Source: Microbacterium saperdae (GTDB lineage: Bacteria > Actinomycetota > Actinomycetes > Actinomycetales > Microbacteriaceae). From it: a stretch of 64,000 nt of DNA. The position numbers and the translations under genes are program-made. Positions 9,080-19,003 of this stretch are shown here, one piece after another. The notes below the pieces were generated by a model. The model had not been told where the DNA came from. It saw only the letters and a program-made list of their open reading frames with translations, and searched no databases. The DNA lies in contig NZ_VFOX01000001.1 in assembly GCF_006716345.1 (NCBI RefSeq), positions 744,001 to 808,000 on the forward strand, written 5' to 3'. How positions within the stretch are numbered: the first letter of the stretch is position 1; each line of letters opens with the position of its first letter.

Positions 9080-9117
9080 GACGAAGGGGCGGATGCTGCG
9101 GCGTCCGCCCCTTCGTC
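9080..9117 (+). terminator. Terminator after carD
   Basis: A perfect 14-bp inverted repeat (9080-9093 with 9104-9117) around a 10-base loop, followed by CGTATCC. It separates carD from the ispDF promoter at 9133. Confidence 0.8.
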
Positions 9118-9144
9118 GTATCCACCAGACGGTAGCGTGAGTGT

Positions 9145-10371
9145 GTGACCATGCTCCCTGTTCCGGACACCGCGATCATCGTCGTCGCCGCCGGCTCCGG
9201 CACCCGCCTGGATGCCGGTGCGCCCAAGGCCCTCGTCGGCATCGACAGCCGGTCGATACTGCGGCACGCTCTCGACGGTGTCTTCGCCGCTGCACCTGCT
9301 CAGGTGATCGTCGTGGCTCCCGCCGGCTTCGAAGGCGATGCCGAGACCGAGGCTCGCGAGGCTGCCGGAGACCGTATCGACCTCGTGCGCGTCGTGACCG
9401 GCGGAGCGACCCGCCAGCAGTCCGTCTCGGCAGGGCTCGCCGCGCTGTGGGGTGATGTCACCACCGTCCTGGTGCACGATGCCGCTCGCGCGCTCACGCC
9501 CCCGGCGCAGATCGACGCGGTCATCGCCGCCGTCACCGACTCGGTGGGCGTGATCCCTGCTCTGCCCGTGGTCGACACGCTGAAGCGGGTCGACGGCGGC
9601 GCCGTGGTCGGCGCGGTCGACCGGTCAGAGCTCGCGGCCGCGCAGACTCCGCAGGGATTCCCGCGGGCGCTCCTCGAATCGGCATATGCCGCGGCGCGGG
9701 CATCGGGTGTCGAATACACGGATGATGCGGCGCTGTTCGCAGCCGCCGGTCACGTCGTGCGCCACATCGACGGCTCGGCCCGCGCTTTCAAGATCACGAC
9801 TCCGTCCGACCTCGAGCGTGCCCGGCACCTGCTGGCCGAGACGGGCGAGGTGCACTCCTCTCCGACCCGTGCCGCGCGCTCAGGACTGCCGCGGGTCGGC
9901 CTCGGCACCGACGTGCACGCCTTCGGCGGCGAGGGGAACCTCTGGTTGGCCGGCCTCGAATGGCCCGGGGAGCCGCCGCTGTCCGGGCACTCCGACGGCG
10001 ATGCGGTCGCGCATGCCATCGTCGACGCGCTGCTCGGTGCCGCGGGGCTCGGCGATATCGGCGAGCACTTCGGCACCGCGCATCCGGAGTACGCGGGAGC
10101 GCACGCCGAGGTGTTCCTGGCGCGCACCCGGCAGCTGCTCGCGGAGGCGGGCTTCGTGATCGGCAACGTGTCGGCGCAGTTCCAGGGCAATCGTCCACGG
10201 TTCAGCGCACGACGTGCCGAGGCGGAGCAGGCTCTGTCCGCGGCACTCGGGGGCGCTCCGGTCTCGCTCACGGCCACCACGACGGACGGGCTCGGATTCC
10301 CCGGTCGCGGCGAAGGGATCTCCGTCACCGCGATCGCCATGGTGGTGCCCGACGATTCGCGGAGGGCATGA
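9145..10371 (+). CDS. ispDF: Bifunctional IspD/IspF of the MEP isoprenoid pathway
   Basis: 408 residues fusing two enzymes. Residues about 1-235 are 2-C-methyl-erythritol 4-phosphate cytidylyltransferase ([24 protein letters not shown]). Residues about 247-408 are 2-C-methyl-erythritol 2,4-cyclodiphosphate synthase ([29 protein letters not shown]). The fusion catalyses two non-adjacent MEP steps and supplies IPP/DMAPP, including for the carotenoid cluster at 51-57 kb. GTG 9145 is chosen because TAGCGT lies exactly six bases upstream; ATG 9151 is an in-frame alternative. The pathway role is established for the families. Confidence 0.93.
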   Translation: MTMLPVPDTAIIVVAAGSGTRLDAGAPKALVGIDSRSILRHALDGVFAAAPAQVIVVAPAGFEGDAETEAREAAGDRIDLVRVVTGGATRQQSVSAGLAALWGDVTTVLVHDAARALTPPAQIDAVIAAVTDSVGVIPALPVVDTLKRVDGGAVVGAVDRSELAAAQTPQGFPRALLESAYAAARASGVEYTDDAALFAAAGHVVRHIDGSARAFKITTPSDLERARHLLAETGEVHSSPTRAARSGLPRVGLGTDVHAFGGEGNLWLAGLEWPGEPPLSGHSDGDAVAHAIVDALLGAAGLGDIGEHFGTAHPEYAGAHAEVFLARTRQLLAEAGFVIGNVSAQFQGNRPRFSARRAEAEQALSAALGGAPVSLTATTTDGLGFPGRGEGISVTAIAMVVPDDSRRA

Positions 10372-10474
10372 CGGATCGCGGAGCTTTTCCCCCGATCCGT
10401 CCGCGAAACGTCACAAGGTCCGCGATTCGTCGCCTGACGGCTGCCGCTCAGCCGTCCCCCAGTAAGCTTGAGCG

Positions 10475-11878
10475 GTGACACTCCGCCTCCACGACACCCG
10501 CGCGCAGCAACTGCGCGACTTCGTGCCGCTCGACCCCGAGAACGTCACCATGTACGTCTGCGGTCCGACCGTGCAGTCGGGTCCGCACATCGGCCACGTC
10601 CGGGCCGCGCTGAGCTTCGATCTGCTGCGCCGCTGGCTGGAGTACCGTTTCGGTCGCGTCACCTTCGTCCGCAACGTGACCGACATCGACGACAAGGTGC
10701 TCGCGAACGCCACAGCGACCGAGCCGTGGTGGGCGCTCGCGTACCGGATCGAGCAGGAGTTCACCGCGGCGTATGCCGGCATCGGCATCCTTCCGCCCAC
10801 CTACGAGCCCCGTGCGACGGCGTCGATCCCGCAGATGCAGGAGCTGATCGGCACGCTCATCGAGCGCGGCCACGCCTACCCGGCGCCGGATGGATCGGGT
10901 GACGTGTACTTCGATGTGCGCTCCTGGAACGAGTACGGCGCGCTGACCCACCAGTCGGTCGACGCCATGGAGGCCGCAGAGGATGCGGACCCCCGGGGCA
11001 AGCGGAACCCGCAGGACTTCGCCCTCTGGAAGGGCGCGAAGACGGACGAACCCGCCGACGCGACCTGGTCGTCTCCCTGGGGCGCCGGTCGTCCCGGCTG
11101 GCACATCGAATGCTCCGCGATGGCGAAGCGCTACCTCAGCGGCGAGTTCGACATCCACGGGGGAGGGCTCGACCTGCGCTTCCCGCACCACGAGAACGAA
11201 CTCGCGCAGTCGACCGCGGCCGGCGACGGGTTCGCGCAGTACTGGGTGCACAACGGGCTCGTGACCGTGAACGGCCAGAAGATGTCGAAGTCGCTCGGCA
11301 ACTTCACGCTCGCCGTCGACGTGCTCTCGCTGCGGGATCCCCTCGTGGTGCGCTACGCCCTCGCCGCCGCGCACTACCGGTCCAGCCTCGACCTGACCGA
11401 GTCGTCGTGGGACGAGGCGGATGCCGCGCTCGGCCGCATCGGAACTTTCATCGCGCGCGTGCGCCGCACCGTTCCCGGAGCGCCGCAGGAGCAGGGCTTC
11501 GGCGTGGTTCCCGAGGCGTTCGCCGCCGCGATGGATGACGACCTCGGCGTGCCGCAGGCGCTCGCCGTCGTGCACGAGACCGTGCGTCGCGGCAATTCGG
11601 CGATCGACGCCGGTGATCAGGAACAGGCATGGGCTGCGTTCGTCGAGGTGGACGCGATGGTGCGTCTACTCGGCTTCAGCGAGCTCATGAGCAGCGGCGG
11701 GGACCTCGCCGAACACAGGACCCTGGACGCTCTCGTCCAGACGATGATCGGCCAGCGCGCGCACGCGCGAGCCGACAAGGACTGGGCGACCGCCGATCGG
11801 ATCCGCGATGCCATCGCGACGGCCGGCATCGTCCTCGAAGACACCGCAGACGGAACTCATTGGAGTATTGATGGTTAA
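10475..11878 (+). CDS. cysS: Cysteinyl-tRNA synthetase
   Basis: 467 residues, the normal length. Class I signatures are present: HIGH at 38-41 (GPHIGHVRA), Zn-binding Cys and HHE ([11 protein letters not shown]), and KMSKS at 269-273. It charges tRNA-Cys. GTG 10475 is fixed by TAAGCT (10463-10468) ending six bases upstream. The end overlaps the rlmB start by eight bases. MshC, the mycothiol ligase paralogue, is the main alternative. It is shorter and lacks the C-terminal anticodon domain, which is present here. Confidence 0.95.
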   Translation: MTLRLHDTRAQQLRDFVPLDPENVTMYVCGPTVQSGPHIGHVRAALSFDLLRRWLEYRFGRVTFVRNVTDIDDKVLANATATEPWWALAYRIEQEFTAAYAGIGILPPTYEPRATASIPQMQELIGTLIERGHAYPAPDGSGDVYFDVRSWNEYGALTHQSVDAMEAAEDADPRGKRNPQDFALWKGAKTDEPADATWSSPWGAGRPGWHIECSAMAKRYLSGEFDIHGGGLDLRFPHHENELAQSTAAGDGFAQYWVHNGLVTVNGQKMSKSLGNFTLAVDVLSLRDPLVVRYALAAAHYRSSLDLTESSWDEADAALGRIGTFIARVRRTVPGAPQEQGFGVVPEAFAAAMDDDLGVPQALAVVHETVRRGNSAIDAGDQEQAWAAFVEVDAMVRLLGFSELMSSGGDLAEHRTLDALVQTMIGQRAHARADKDWATADRIRDAIATAGIVLEDTADGTHWSIDG

Positions 11879-12875
11879 GCCAGGGCGCCCCGGCGCAAGC
11901 AACGGCAAGAAGAAGGGCCCGCTCAAGGGCACCGGCGGACTCGGACGCAAGGCGCTCGAAGGCCGCGGGCCCACCCCCAAGGCGGAGGACCGCGCCTGGC
12001 ACCCCGCAGGCAAGCGCAAGGCTGCGGCCGAGCGCTACGCCGCGTCGGGCGGCAAGGGTCGCCCCGGTGGCAGCCGCCCCGGCTCCGGCGGCGGATCGGA
12101 CCGTGCCCCCAAGGCCAAGTCGGGCGATGACACCGAGAACGTCACGGGTCGGAACTCGGTGCTCGAAGCACTGCGCGCGAAGATCCCCGCGACGGCCTTC
12201 TACATCGCGCAGCGCGTCGAGATGGACGACCGCGTGAAGGAGATGCTCTCGATCGCCACGCATCGCGGTATCCCCGTGATGGAGGTCACGCGTCCTGAGC
12301 TCGACCGCATGGCCGGCTTCGACGGAGTGCACCAGGGCGTCGCGATCAAGGTGCCGCCGTACGAGTACGCGCACCCGCAGGACCTGCTCGAGAAGGTCAT
12401 CGACCGCGGCGACGTGCCGTTGTTCGTGGCGCTCGACGGCATCACCGACCCTCGCAACCTCGGCGCGATCATCCGCTCGACAGCGGCATTCGGCGGCCAC
12501 GGCATCATCCTGCCGCAGCGTCGCTCGGCCGGAGTGAACTCCGCCGCCTGGAAGACCAGTGCCGGCGCCGTCGCACGGACCCCTGTGGCTCTGGCGACCA
12601 ACCTCACCACGCAGCTCAAGGAGTTCAAGAAGCAGGGCGTGTTCGTGCTCGGCCTCGACGGCGACGGCGATGTCTCGCTGCCGGCGCTCCAGCTGGCTGA
12701 CCGCCCGGTCGTGATCGTGGTCGGTTCCGAGGGCAAGGGACTGTCCCGTCTGGTCGCCGAGACCTGCGACCAGATCGTCTCGATCCCGATCTCTGCGGCC
12801 ACCGAGTCGTTGAACGCCGGTATCGCGACCTCCGTCGCGCTGTATCAGGTCGCGACGCTCCGCGCCGCGAAGTAA
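11871..12875 (+). CDS. rlmB: 23S rRNA 2'-O-ribose methyltransferase (TrmH/SpoU family, RlmB-like)
   Basis: 334 residues. The first about 85 are a basic, Gly/Lys/Arg-rich, low-complexity extension typical of actinobacterial members. Next comes a substrate-binding domain beginning TGRNSVLEALRA. The SPOUT domain has DGITDPRNLGAIIRST, VVGSEGKGLSRLV and IPISAATESLNAGIA, the trefoil-knot motifs that bind SAM. It probably methylates G2251 of 23S rRNA. ATG 11871 overlaps cysS by eight bases, so the genes are coupled. Confidence 0.92.
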   Translation: MVKPGRPGASNGKKKGPLKGTGGLGRKALEGRGPTPKAEDRAWHPAGKRKAAAERYAASGGKGRPGGSRPGSGGGSDRAPKAKSGDDTENVTGRNSVLEALRAKIPATAFYIAQRVEMDDRVKEMLSIATHRGIPVMEVTRPELDRMAGFDGVHQGVAIKVPPYEYAHPQDLLEKVIDRGDVPLFVALDGITDPRNLGAIIRSTAAFGGHGIILPQRRSAGVNSAAWKTSAGAVARTPVALATNLTTQLKEFKKQGVFVLGLDGDGDVSLPALQLADRPVVIVVGSEGKGLSRLVAETCDQIVSIPISAATESLNAGIATSVALYQVATLRAAK

Positions 12876-12928
12876 CACCACCGCACGGCACTTCTGAACC
12901 GCTGCACGTCTGAACAGGGGAGAACCGC

Positions 12929-13570
12929 ATGGCTCGCATCGTCGTCCTCGGAGGAACCGGCTACGCCGGCCGCCACATCGTCTCCGAGGCGGTGTCGCGC
13001 GGCCATGGGATGATCGCCCTCTCGCGCTCCGAACCGAAGGATCCTGTCGCCGGGGCCGCCTACCTGCAGGGCTCGGCGCTGGATCTCGATTCCCTCGCGC
13101 CGGCGTTCGAGGGTGCGGATGCCGTCGTCTCCGCGTTGTCGCCCCGTGGAGACATGGAGAACAGCGTGCTGGAGGCGCTCGGCAACCTCGCTTCCCGGCT
13201 CACCGGTACCGAGACGCGTCTCGGTGTGATCGGCGGTGCCGGCGGCAGCCTCGTCGCCCCGGGCGGCCCCCGGCTGTTCGATCAGAACTTCCCCGAGGAG
13301 TACAAGCACGAGGCGCAGGTCGGCATCGACTCGCTCGCTCTGCTCGAGGACACGGATGCCGGTCTCGACTGGTTCTTCGTGCACCCGGCCGAGGTGTTCG
13401 GTCCGTGGGCCGAGGGAGAGCGCACAGGGCACTACCGCGATGGCGGCGATGTGCTCGTGCGTGACGACGAGGGCAAGTCGTACATCTCGGGCGCGGACTT
13501 CGCGGTCGCGGTCGTCGATGAGATCGAGCAGGGCAACCACCACCGCGAGCGGTTCACCGTCGGATACTGA
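12929..13570 (+). CDS. NAD(P)-binding Rossmann protein (NmrA/atypical SDR)
   Basis: 213 residues with an N-terminal dinucleotide-binding motif VVLGGTGYAGRHIV, DAVVSALSPRG after the fourth strand, and LGVIGGAGGS. It lacks an obvious YxxxK catalytic pair, so it fits the atypical SDR/NmrA-like group, whose members act as reductases or redox sensors. The start has GGGGAG upstream. It is probably read with rlmB, 53 bp away. The substrate cannot be named. Confidence 0.75.
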   Translation: MARIVVLGGTGYAGRHIVSEAVSRGHGMIALSRSEPKDPVAGAAYLQGSALDLDSLAPAFEGADAVVSALSPRGDMENSVLEALGNLASRLTGTETRLGVIGGAGGSLVAPGGPRLFDQNFPEEYKHEAQVGIDSLALLEDTDAGLDWFFVHPAEVFGPWAEGERTGHYRDGGDVLVRDDEGKSYISGADFAVAVVDEIEQGNHHRERFTVGY

Positions 13571-13581
13571 CCCGCAGGGTC

Positions 13582-13605
13582 GCTGAGCCTTTGGACGGGC
13601 TCAGA
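13582..13605. repeat. REP-like palindromic intergenic element
   Basis: GCTGAGCC and GGGCTCAG form an inverted repeat around TTTGGAC. The same core (TGAGCC...GGGCTCA with TCGA in the spacer) recurs after groL at about 34181-34212. It overlaps the last bases of the convergent DUF4032 gene and may double as a terminator. Confidence 0.5.
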
Positions 13606-14908
13606 CGAGGTCGCGCCAGTCGACCTCGTCTTCGTCCTCATCGGCGACCGGTGTCGCGCCCGTGATCACCGGCAGGCTCATGGTCTCGGTCGGCGGGCCC
13701 ATGATGGTGGCCTCGTCGCGACGATGGCGCAGCACCTCGTTGATGTAGCTCGTGAGCACCTCTGCGAGGGGCACGGAGCGCCCGTGCGCCTGTGAGAGGT
13801 ACCAGCGGTGCTCCAGCACCTGGTGGAAGACCTCCGCGGGCTCCAGCTTGGCGCGAAGCTCGTAGGGGATGGCCCGGACCACCGGCTCGAAGACACGCGT
13901 CAGCCACTCGTGGGCGTACATCTCCTCGTCGGCCCACTGCTTGGTCGAGCGCGCACGGAACTCGTCGAGGTCGTTCAGCAGCCGTCGCGCCTGGTTCTCC
14001 TCGACATCCAGTCCCGTCAGACGGATGAGGCGTCGCTGGTGATGGCCGGCATCCACGACCTTGGGCTGGATCTCGACGACCGTGCCGTCTGCCGTGGTCG
14101 ACATCGACATCTCGTCGATGTCGAATCCGAGCGCGTTGAGGCGCTCGACCCGCTCGGTGATCCGCCAGGTCTCGGCGGACGAGAACGACTCCTGAGCGGT
14201 GAGCTCGGCCCAGAGAGAGCGGTACGACGACACGATGCCGTCGGCGATCGCGATCGCGTCGACGCCGTGCTCCAGTCGCCCGCCGGCGGCGAGATCCATG
14301 ATCTCCCCGGCGATGTTCGTGCGGGCGAGGTCGAGGTCGTAGGCACGCTGCCCGTCCGTCAGCCCCTCCTCGTGCAGCTCGCCGGTCTCGGCATCCACGA
14401 GGTAGGCGGCGAACGCGCCCGCGTCACGTCGGAACAGCGTGTTCGACAGCGAGACGTCACCCCAGTAGAAGCCGACGTTGTGCAGGCGCACGAGCAACAG
14501 GGCGAGGGCGTCGACGAGCCGGTTGGCGGTGTCCGGGCGCAGCACGCGGGTGAACAGTGCGCGATAGGGCATCGAGAAGCGCAGGTGGGAGGTGACCAGA
14601 GCAGCGGGGAGCGCTTCGCCGTCGGCATCCGTGCGGCCGGCGATCACCGCGACACGGTCGACGCAGGGGACGTCGAGGCGGGCCAAATTTCCGAGCATGT
14701 CGTACTCGCGCTGCGCCATCTCGGCTGTGGTCTCCTTCACGGCGATCACGCGACCGGAGAGATCGGCGAACCGCACCAGGTGACGCGAGAGGCCTTTGGG
14801 CAGCGACACGATGTGTTCGGACGGCCACTTCGCGAGCGTCGTGGACCAGGGGAGGGAGAGCAGCCCGGGGTCGATCTTGCTGGCGGTGATCCGCAGCGAA
14901 TCCTGCAT
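13601..14908 (-). CDS. DUF4032 / kinase-fold domain protein
   Basis: 435 residues. The N-terminal half resembles lipopolysaccharide-kinase-like folds: a beta-rich lobe with VIAVKETT (candidate ATP-binding lysine), then LLVRLHNVGFYWGDVSLSNT and AAYLVDAETGEL, like HxDxxxxN and DxE active-site loops. The C-terminal half is the actinobacterial DUF4032 region. It may therefore be an atypical kinase, but the substrate is unknown. ATG 14908 has CGGGAG upstream. It lies downstream of the sugar-ABC ATPase, separated by a terminator. Confidence 0.72.
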   Translation of the reverse strand: MQDSLRITASKIDPGLLSLPWSTTLAKWPSEHIVSLPKGLSRHLVRFADLSGRVIAVKETTAEMAQREYDMLGNLARLDVPCVDRVAVIAGRTDADGEALPAALVTSHLRFSMPYRALFTRVLRPDTANRLVDALALLLVRLHNVGFYWGDVSLSNTLFRRDAGAFAAYLVDAETGELHEEGLTDGQRAYDLDLARTNIAGEIMDLAAGGRLEHGVDAIAIADGIVSSYRSLWAELTAQESFSSAETWRITERVERLNALGFDIDEMSMSTTADGTVVEIQPKVVDAGHHQRRLIRLTGLDVEENQARRLLNDLDEFRARSTKQWADEEMYAHEWLTRVFEPVVRAIPYELRAKLEPAEVFHQVLEHRWYLSQAHGRSVPLAEVLTSYINEVLRHRRDEATIMGPPTETMSLPVITGATPVADEDEDEVDWRDLV

Positions 14909-14940
14909 GGTGCTCCCGGAGAGATGAGTGGGCGAAAAAG

Positions 14941-14981
14941 AGACGCGGCGCAGGTGACCGAAGTCAGCCTGCGCCGCGTCT
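14941..14981 (-). terminator. Intrinsic terminator of the ABC ATPase gene
   Basis: A 14-bp perfect stem (14941-14954 with 14968-14981, arm AGACGCGGCGCAGG). On the minus strand it is followed by CTTTTTC, so it is a classical stem plus T-run. Confidence 0.88.
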
Positions 14982-14991
14982 GTGGTGCCGA

Positions 14992-16095
<1,104 letters not shown>

Positions 16096-16323
16096 GGTGT
16101 TTCTCCTTCACCGGCAGGTACGTGCCGGACGATCCGTTGTGATGGAAGCGGCGGATTGACCCGCCGTGACCCGACTCTGGGTCGGAATCAGTATGACATG
16201 AACAGCGGCACCTGGGTATTTCTCAGCCTCACTGGTTAACATCGAACACGGCCGCTTGATGCGGCGATCGTCGTCGCAGCGATGATCGGGGCCACCCTGC
16301 CCCCCTGAGACTCAAGAGGAACG

Positions 16324-17280
16324 ATGTCGAGCGACGAAACGCCGAACGTCCCCACACCTCGCAATTCTCGCGAGGCTGTGCGGGAGAAGGCACAGCAGGT
16401 CCACGCCCAGCAGTCCAGGGCGCGTCTCATGCGACGGATCATCATCGGCGCGATCGCGGTCGTCGCCGTGGGCGCCATCGGCACCGCTGTGACCCTGGCG
16501 GTCTCGGCTCAGGTGTCGAAGCCGCAGCTCTCGCCGACCGGTATGGACGGCGACGGCGTGATCGTCACCGACCTCGTTCCGAGCGCGACGACCGGCGACA
16601 CTCTCGAGACCCCGACTCCGGACCCCTCGGATGCCGGCACGGAGGAGACCCCCACCCCGGAGCCCACCGCCTCCGAGCGCGTCGACATCCACATCTACGT
16701 CGATTACCTCTCGCCGGACGCCGGTGAGTTCGAGCGCGCGAACGCGCGCCAGCTCGCGAGCTGGATCAACGAAGGCGCCGTGACCGTCAGCTACCACCCG
16801 GTCGCACTGCTCACCGCCAGCTCCAACGGCACCAAGTACTCCCTGCGGGCTGCGGCCGCCGCCGCGTGCGTCGCGACGCACTCGCCGGACCAGTTCTACG
16901 CGTTCAACCACGACCTCCTCGACGACCAGCCGAAGGTCGGCAGCGACGGGCTGTCCGACGTCGAACTGGCGGATGTCGCCGGCGCGGTCGGCGTCGACAA
17001 CACCAAGGCCGTGCGCTCCTGCATCGAGGATGCGGACTTCGTGACCTGGGCCAAGGAGGCCACGACGCGTGCTCTCGACGGCCCGCTCGCCGGCTCCGAG
17101 GACCTGGTGCTCACCTCTGCTCCGATGATCGTCGCGAATGGTGAGGCCTATGTCGGAGCGCTCGACGACCCGGCCGAGTTCTCCCAGTTCGTGCTGACGG
17201 TGGCGAGCGACGCGTACTACCAGACGGCGACGCCGACGCCCGCGCCCAGTGCGACGCCGACCGAGACTCCCGCGAAGTAG
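16324..17280 (+). CDS. Membrane-anchored DsbA-like thioredoxin-fold protein lacking CxxC
   Basis: 318 residues: cytoplasmic N-terminus, one membrane helix (about 37-62), a Thr/Pro-rich linker (about 90-120), then a DsbA-type thioredoxin fold. Where relatives have a Cys-x-x-Cys dipeptide loop after a YVDY-like strand, this protein has YVDYLSPDAGEFE (Ser130-Pro-Asp-Ala133). Both redox cysteines are therefore missing. The remaining fold, including the TSAPMIVANGEAYVGA cis-Pro region, is intact. It cannot be a standard disulfide oxidase; a binding or scaffold role outside the membrane is likelier. AGAGGA precedes ATG 16324. The C-terminus is another Pro/Thr-rich stretch. Confidence 0.75.
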   Translation: MSSDETPNVPTPRNSREAVREKAQQVHAQQSRARLMRRIIIGAIAVVAVGAIGTAVTLAVSAQVSKPQLSPTGMDGDGVIVTDLVPSATTGDTLETPTPDPSDAGTEETPTPEPTASERVDIHIYVDYLSPDAGEFERANARQLASWINEGAVTVSYHPVALLTASSNGTKYSLRAAAAAACVATHSPDQFYAFNHDLLDDQPKVGSDGLSDVELADVAGAVGVDNTKAVRSCIEDADFVTWAKEATTRALDGPLAGSEDLVLTSAPMIVANGEAYVGALDDPAEFSQFVLTVASDAYYQTATPTPAPSATPTETPAK

Positions 17281-17324
17281 GAGTTTCGAGCAGGCCCGCC
17301 ACCATCGCTAAGCTGGTGGCACCC

Positions 17325-17397
17325 GCCGACTTGGCGCAATTGGTAGCGCACCGTACTTGTAATACGGGGGTTACGGGTTCGAGTCCCGTAGTCGGCT
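17325..17397 (+). tRNA. tRNA-Thr (anticodon TGT)
   Basis: A complete cloverleaf: acceptor GCCGACT/AGTCGGC, D arm with GCGC/GCGC, anticodon stem CCGTA/TACGG with loop CTTGTAA (anticodon TGT, reads ACA), and T arm ACGGG-TTCGAGT-CCCGT. Discriminator T at 17397; CCA is not encoded. Confidence 0.95.
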
Positions 17398-17469
17398 CTC
17401 ACGTTCTCTCCGCGACAGGCTCCGTCATCAGTGGCACCATCCGAAGAGGAAGCCTCTTAGGCTGGGATC

Positions 17470-17742
17470 ATGCTCGCTGCTCTGATCCGTCCTGTTGAAT
17501 CGCGCACGGCGACCGTCGAGGGGATCGAGATCCCGGAGCTCCGCGCGGAGCTCATGACGCAGGTTCCCGAGGGGTGGGACATGGTCTCCGCTCATGTCGA
17601 GATGAAGCCGGGCGGCGTCCGTATCGTCGAGGGCAAGTTCGAGCGTCGCGATGGAGTGACGGAGATCCAGGCCGATGACATGGCCGCACTCGAAGCGAAG
17701 GTGCCGGAGGGCTGGCAGATGCTCTCGCTGTGGAAGCTCTAG
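17470..17742 (+). CDS. Small conserved-looking protein with a repeated VPEGW motif, unknown function
   Basis: 90 residues, soluble. The phrase VPEGWDM near residue 36 recurs as VPEGWQM near residue 80, so the protein may consist of two short related units. I do not recognise a family. The start is well supported: TAGGCT (17458-17463) ends six bases before ATG 17470, just after the tRNA gene. The stop codon overlaps the promoter of the next gene. Confidence 0.6.
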   Translation: MLAALIRPVESRTATVEGIEIPELRAELMTQVPEGWDMVSAHVEMKPGGVRIVEGKFERRDGVTEIQADDMAALEAKVPEGWQMLSLWKL

Positions 17743-17752
17743 TCTCGAATCC

Positions 17753-17941
17753 ATGTCTGTCGAATACCTTGCGTCCGCCGTATCGGGGATGTGGCTGACC
17801 GTCGCGATCCTCGCCGGCGGGTATGCCCGAACACGCAACCGATCCGCGTGGGCATGGTTCCTGCTGACCGCCGTCTTCGGTCCGATCGCCGCATTCCTGC
17901 TCGTCGTCTGGCCGCCCGTCGTGCGCGCTCCTCGCGCTTAG
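17753..17941 (+). CDS. Small two-helix membrane protein, unknown function
   Basis: 62 residues with two hydrophobic helices (about 5-24 and 33-54) joined by a basic loop ARTRNRSAWAW, a shape common to small phospholipase_D-nuclease-N-like and similar membrane proteins. TAGTCT at 17740-17745 sits seven bases upstream of ATG 17753. Its first three bases are the stop codon of the preceding gene. Confidence 0.55.
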   Translation: MSVEYLASAVSGMWLTVAILAGGYARTRNRSAWAWFLLTAVFGPIAAFLLVVWPPVVRAPRA

Positions 17942-18003
17942 GGATCACCTGCAACACGCCGTCATCCGGGAATGCCGCTCCGCGGCTCCCCGTTGTCACG
18001 ATC

Positions 18004-18957
18004 ATGACTCGTATCGGAACCAGTGATCTTGACGTCTTCCCGCTCTCCCTCGGAGGCAACGTGTTCGGTTGGACGGCCGACCGCGACGCCTCCTTCGCCG
18101 TCCTCGACGCCTTCGTGGCCGGCGGCGGCGATTTCGTCGACACCGCCGACTCGTACAGCGCGTGGGTGCCGGGGAACTCCGGTGGCGAGAGCGAGACGAT
18201 CATCGGAGAGTGGCTCGCATCCCGCAAGCCGGAGAACGTCGTCGTCGCGACCAAGGTGAGCCAGCACCCGGAGTTCCGCGGCCTTGCCGGAGCGAACGTG
18301 CGCAAGGCGGCCGAAGCCTCGCTCGCACGACTGGGCGTCGACGCGATCGACCTGTACTACGCGCACTTCGACGACGAGACGGTTCCGCTGGAAGAGACCG
18401 TCGCGGCCTTCGGACAGCTCGTGACCGACGGACTCGTGCGACATGTCGCCGTGTCGAACTACTCGGCCGAGCGCATCCGCGAGTGGATCGAGATCGCGCA
18501 GCGCACCGGGGTCGCGCTGCCGGTCGCGGTGCAGCCCCACTACAACCTCGTGCACCGCAACGAGGTCGAGGAGACCATCATCCCGGTGGCGGAGGAGTTC
18601 GGACTCGGTCTCGTGCCCTACTACTCGCTGGCCAGCGGATTCCTGACCGGCAAGTACCGCTCCACGGATGCCGAGGGCCAGTCGTCGCCCCGCGCGCAGG
18701 GCGCCGCCAAGTACGCGACGGACGCCGGCCTCCGGATCATCGACACGCTGGAGGAGATCGGCGAGGCTCACGGCGCCTCCATCGCCGCCACATCGCTGGC
18801 CTGGCTCCGCGCGCAGCCCACTGTCGCCGCGCCGATCGCGAGCGCGCGCACCGTGGGGCAGGTGCCGGATCTGCTCGCCGGCGCGCGGCTCGAGCTGACG
18901 GCCGACGAGGTGCAGGTGCTGAACCGCATCTCGGAGTGGACTCCCGCTCAGGCGTAA
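18004..18957 (+). CDS. Aldo/keto reductase
   Basis: 317 residues with the AKR (TIM) barrel motifs: DFVDTADSYS with the catalytic Asp/Tyr, VVVATKVS with the catalytic Lys, and DLYYAHFDDETVPLEET in the His-containing loop. Further on come RHVAVSNYSAERI and VQPHYNLVHRN. It is expected to be an NADPH-dependent carbonyl reductase; the substrate is unknown. ATG 18004 is chosen because the conserved region starts there, although the frame is open upstream. A terminator follows. Confidence 0.88.
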   Translation: MTRIGTSDLDVFPLSLGGNVFGWTADRDASFAVLDAFVAGGGDFVDTADSYSAWVPGNSGGESETIIGEWLASRKPENVVVATKVSQHPEFRGLAGANVRKAAEASLARLGVDAIDLYYAHFDDETVPLEETVAAFGQLVTDGLVRHVAVSNYSAERIREWIEIAQRTGVALPVAVQPHYNLVHRNEVEETIIPVAEEFGLGLVPYYSLASGFLTGKYRSTDAEGQSSPRAQGAAKYATDAGLRIIDTLEEIGEAHGASIAATSLAWLRAQPTVAAPIASARTVGQVPDLLAGARLELTADEVQVLNRISEWTPAQA

Positions 18958-18969
18958 GGAGAAGTACGG

Positions 18970-18998
18970 GATGGGCCCGGCATCGCGCCGGGCCCATC
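18970..18998. terminator. Terminator between two convergent genes
   Basis: An 11-bp perfect stem (18970-18980 with 18988-18998, arm GATGGGCCCGG) and a 7-base loop. It lies between the convergent aldo/keto reductase and DUF4190 genes. Confidence 0.8.
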
Positions 18999-19003
18999 AC
19001 CAC

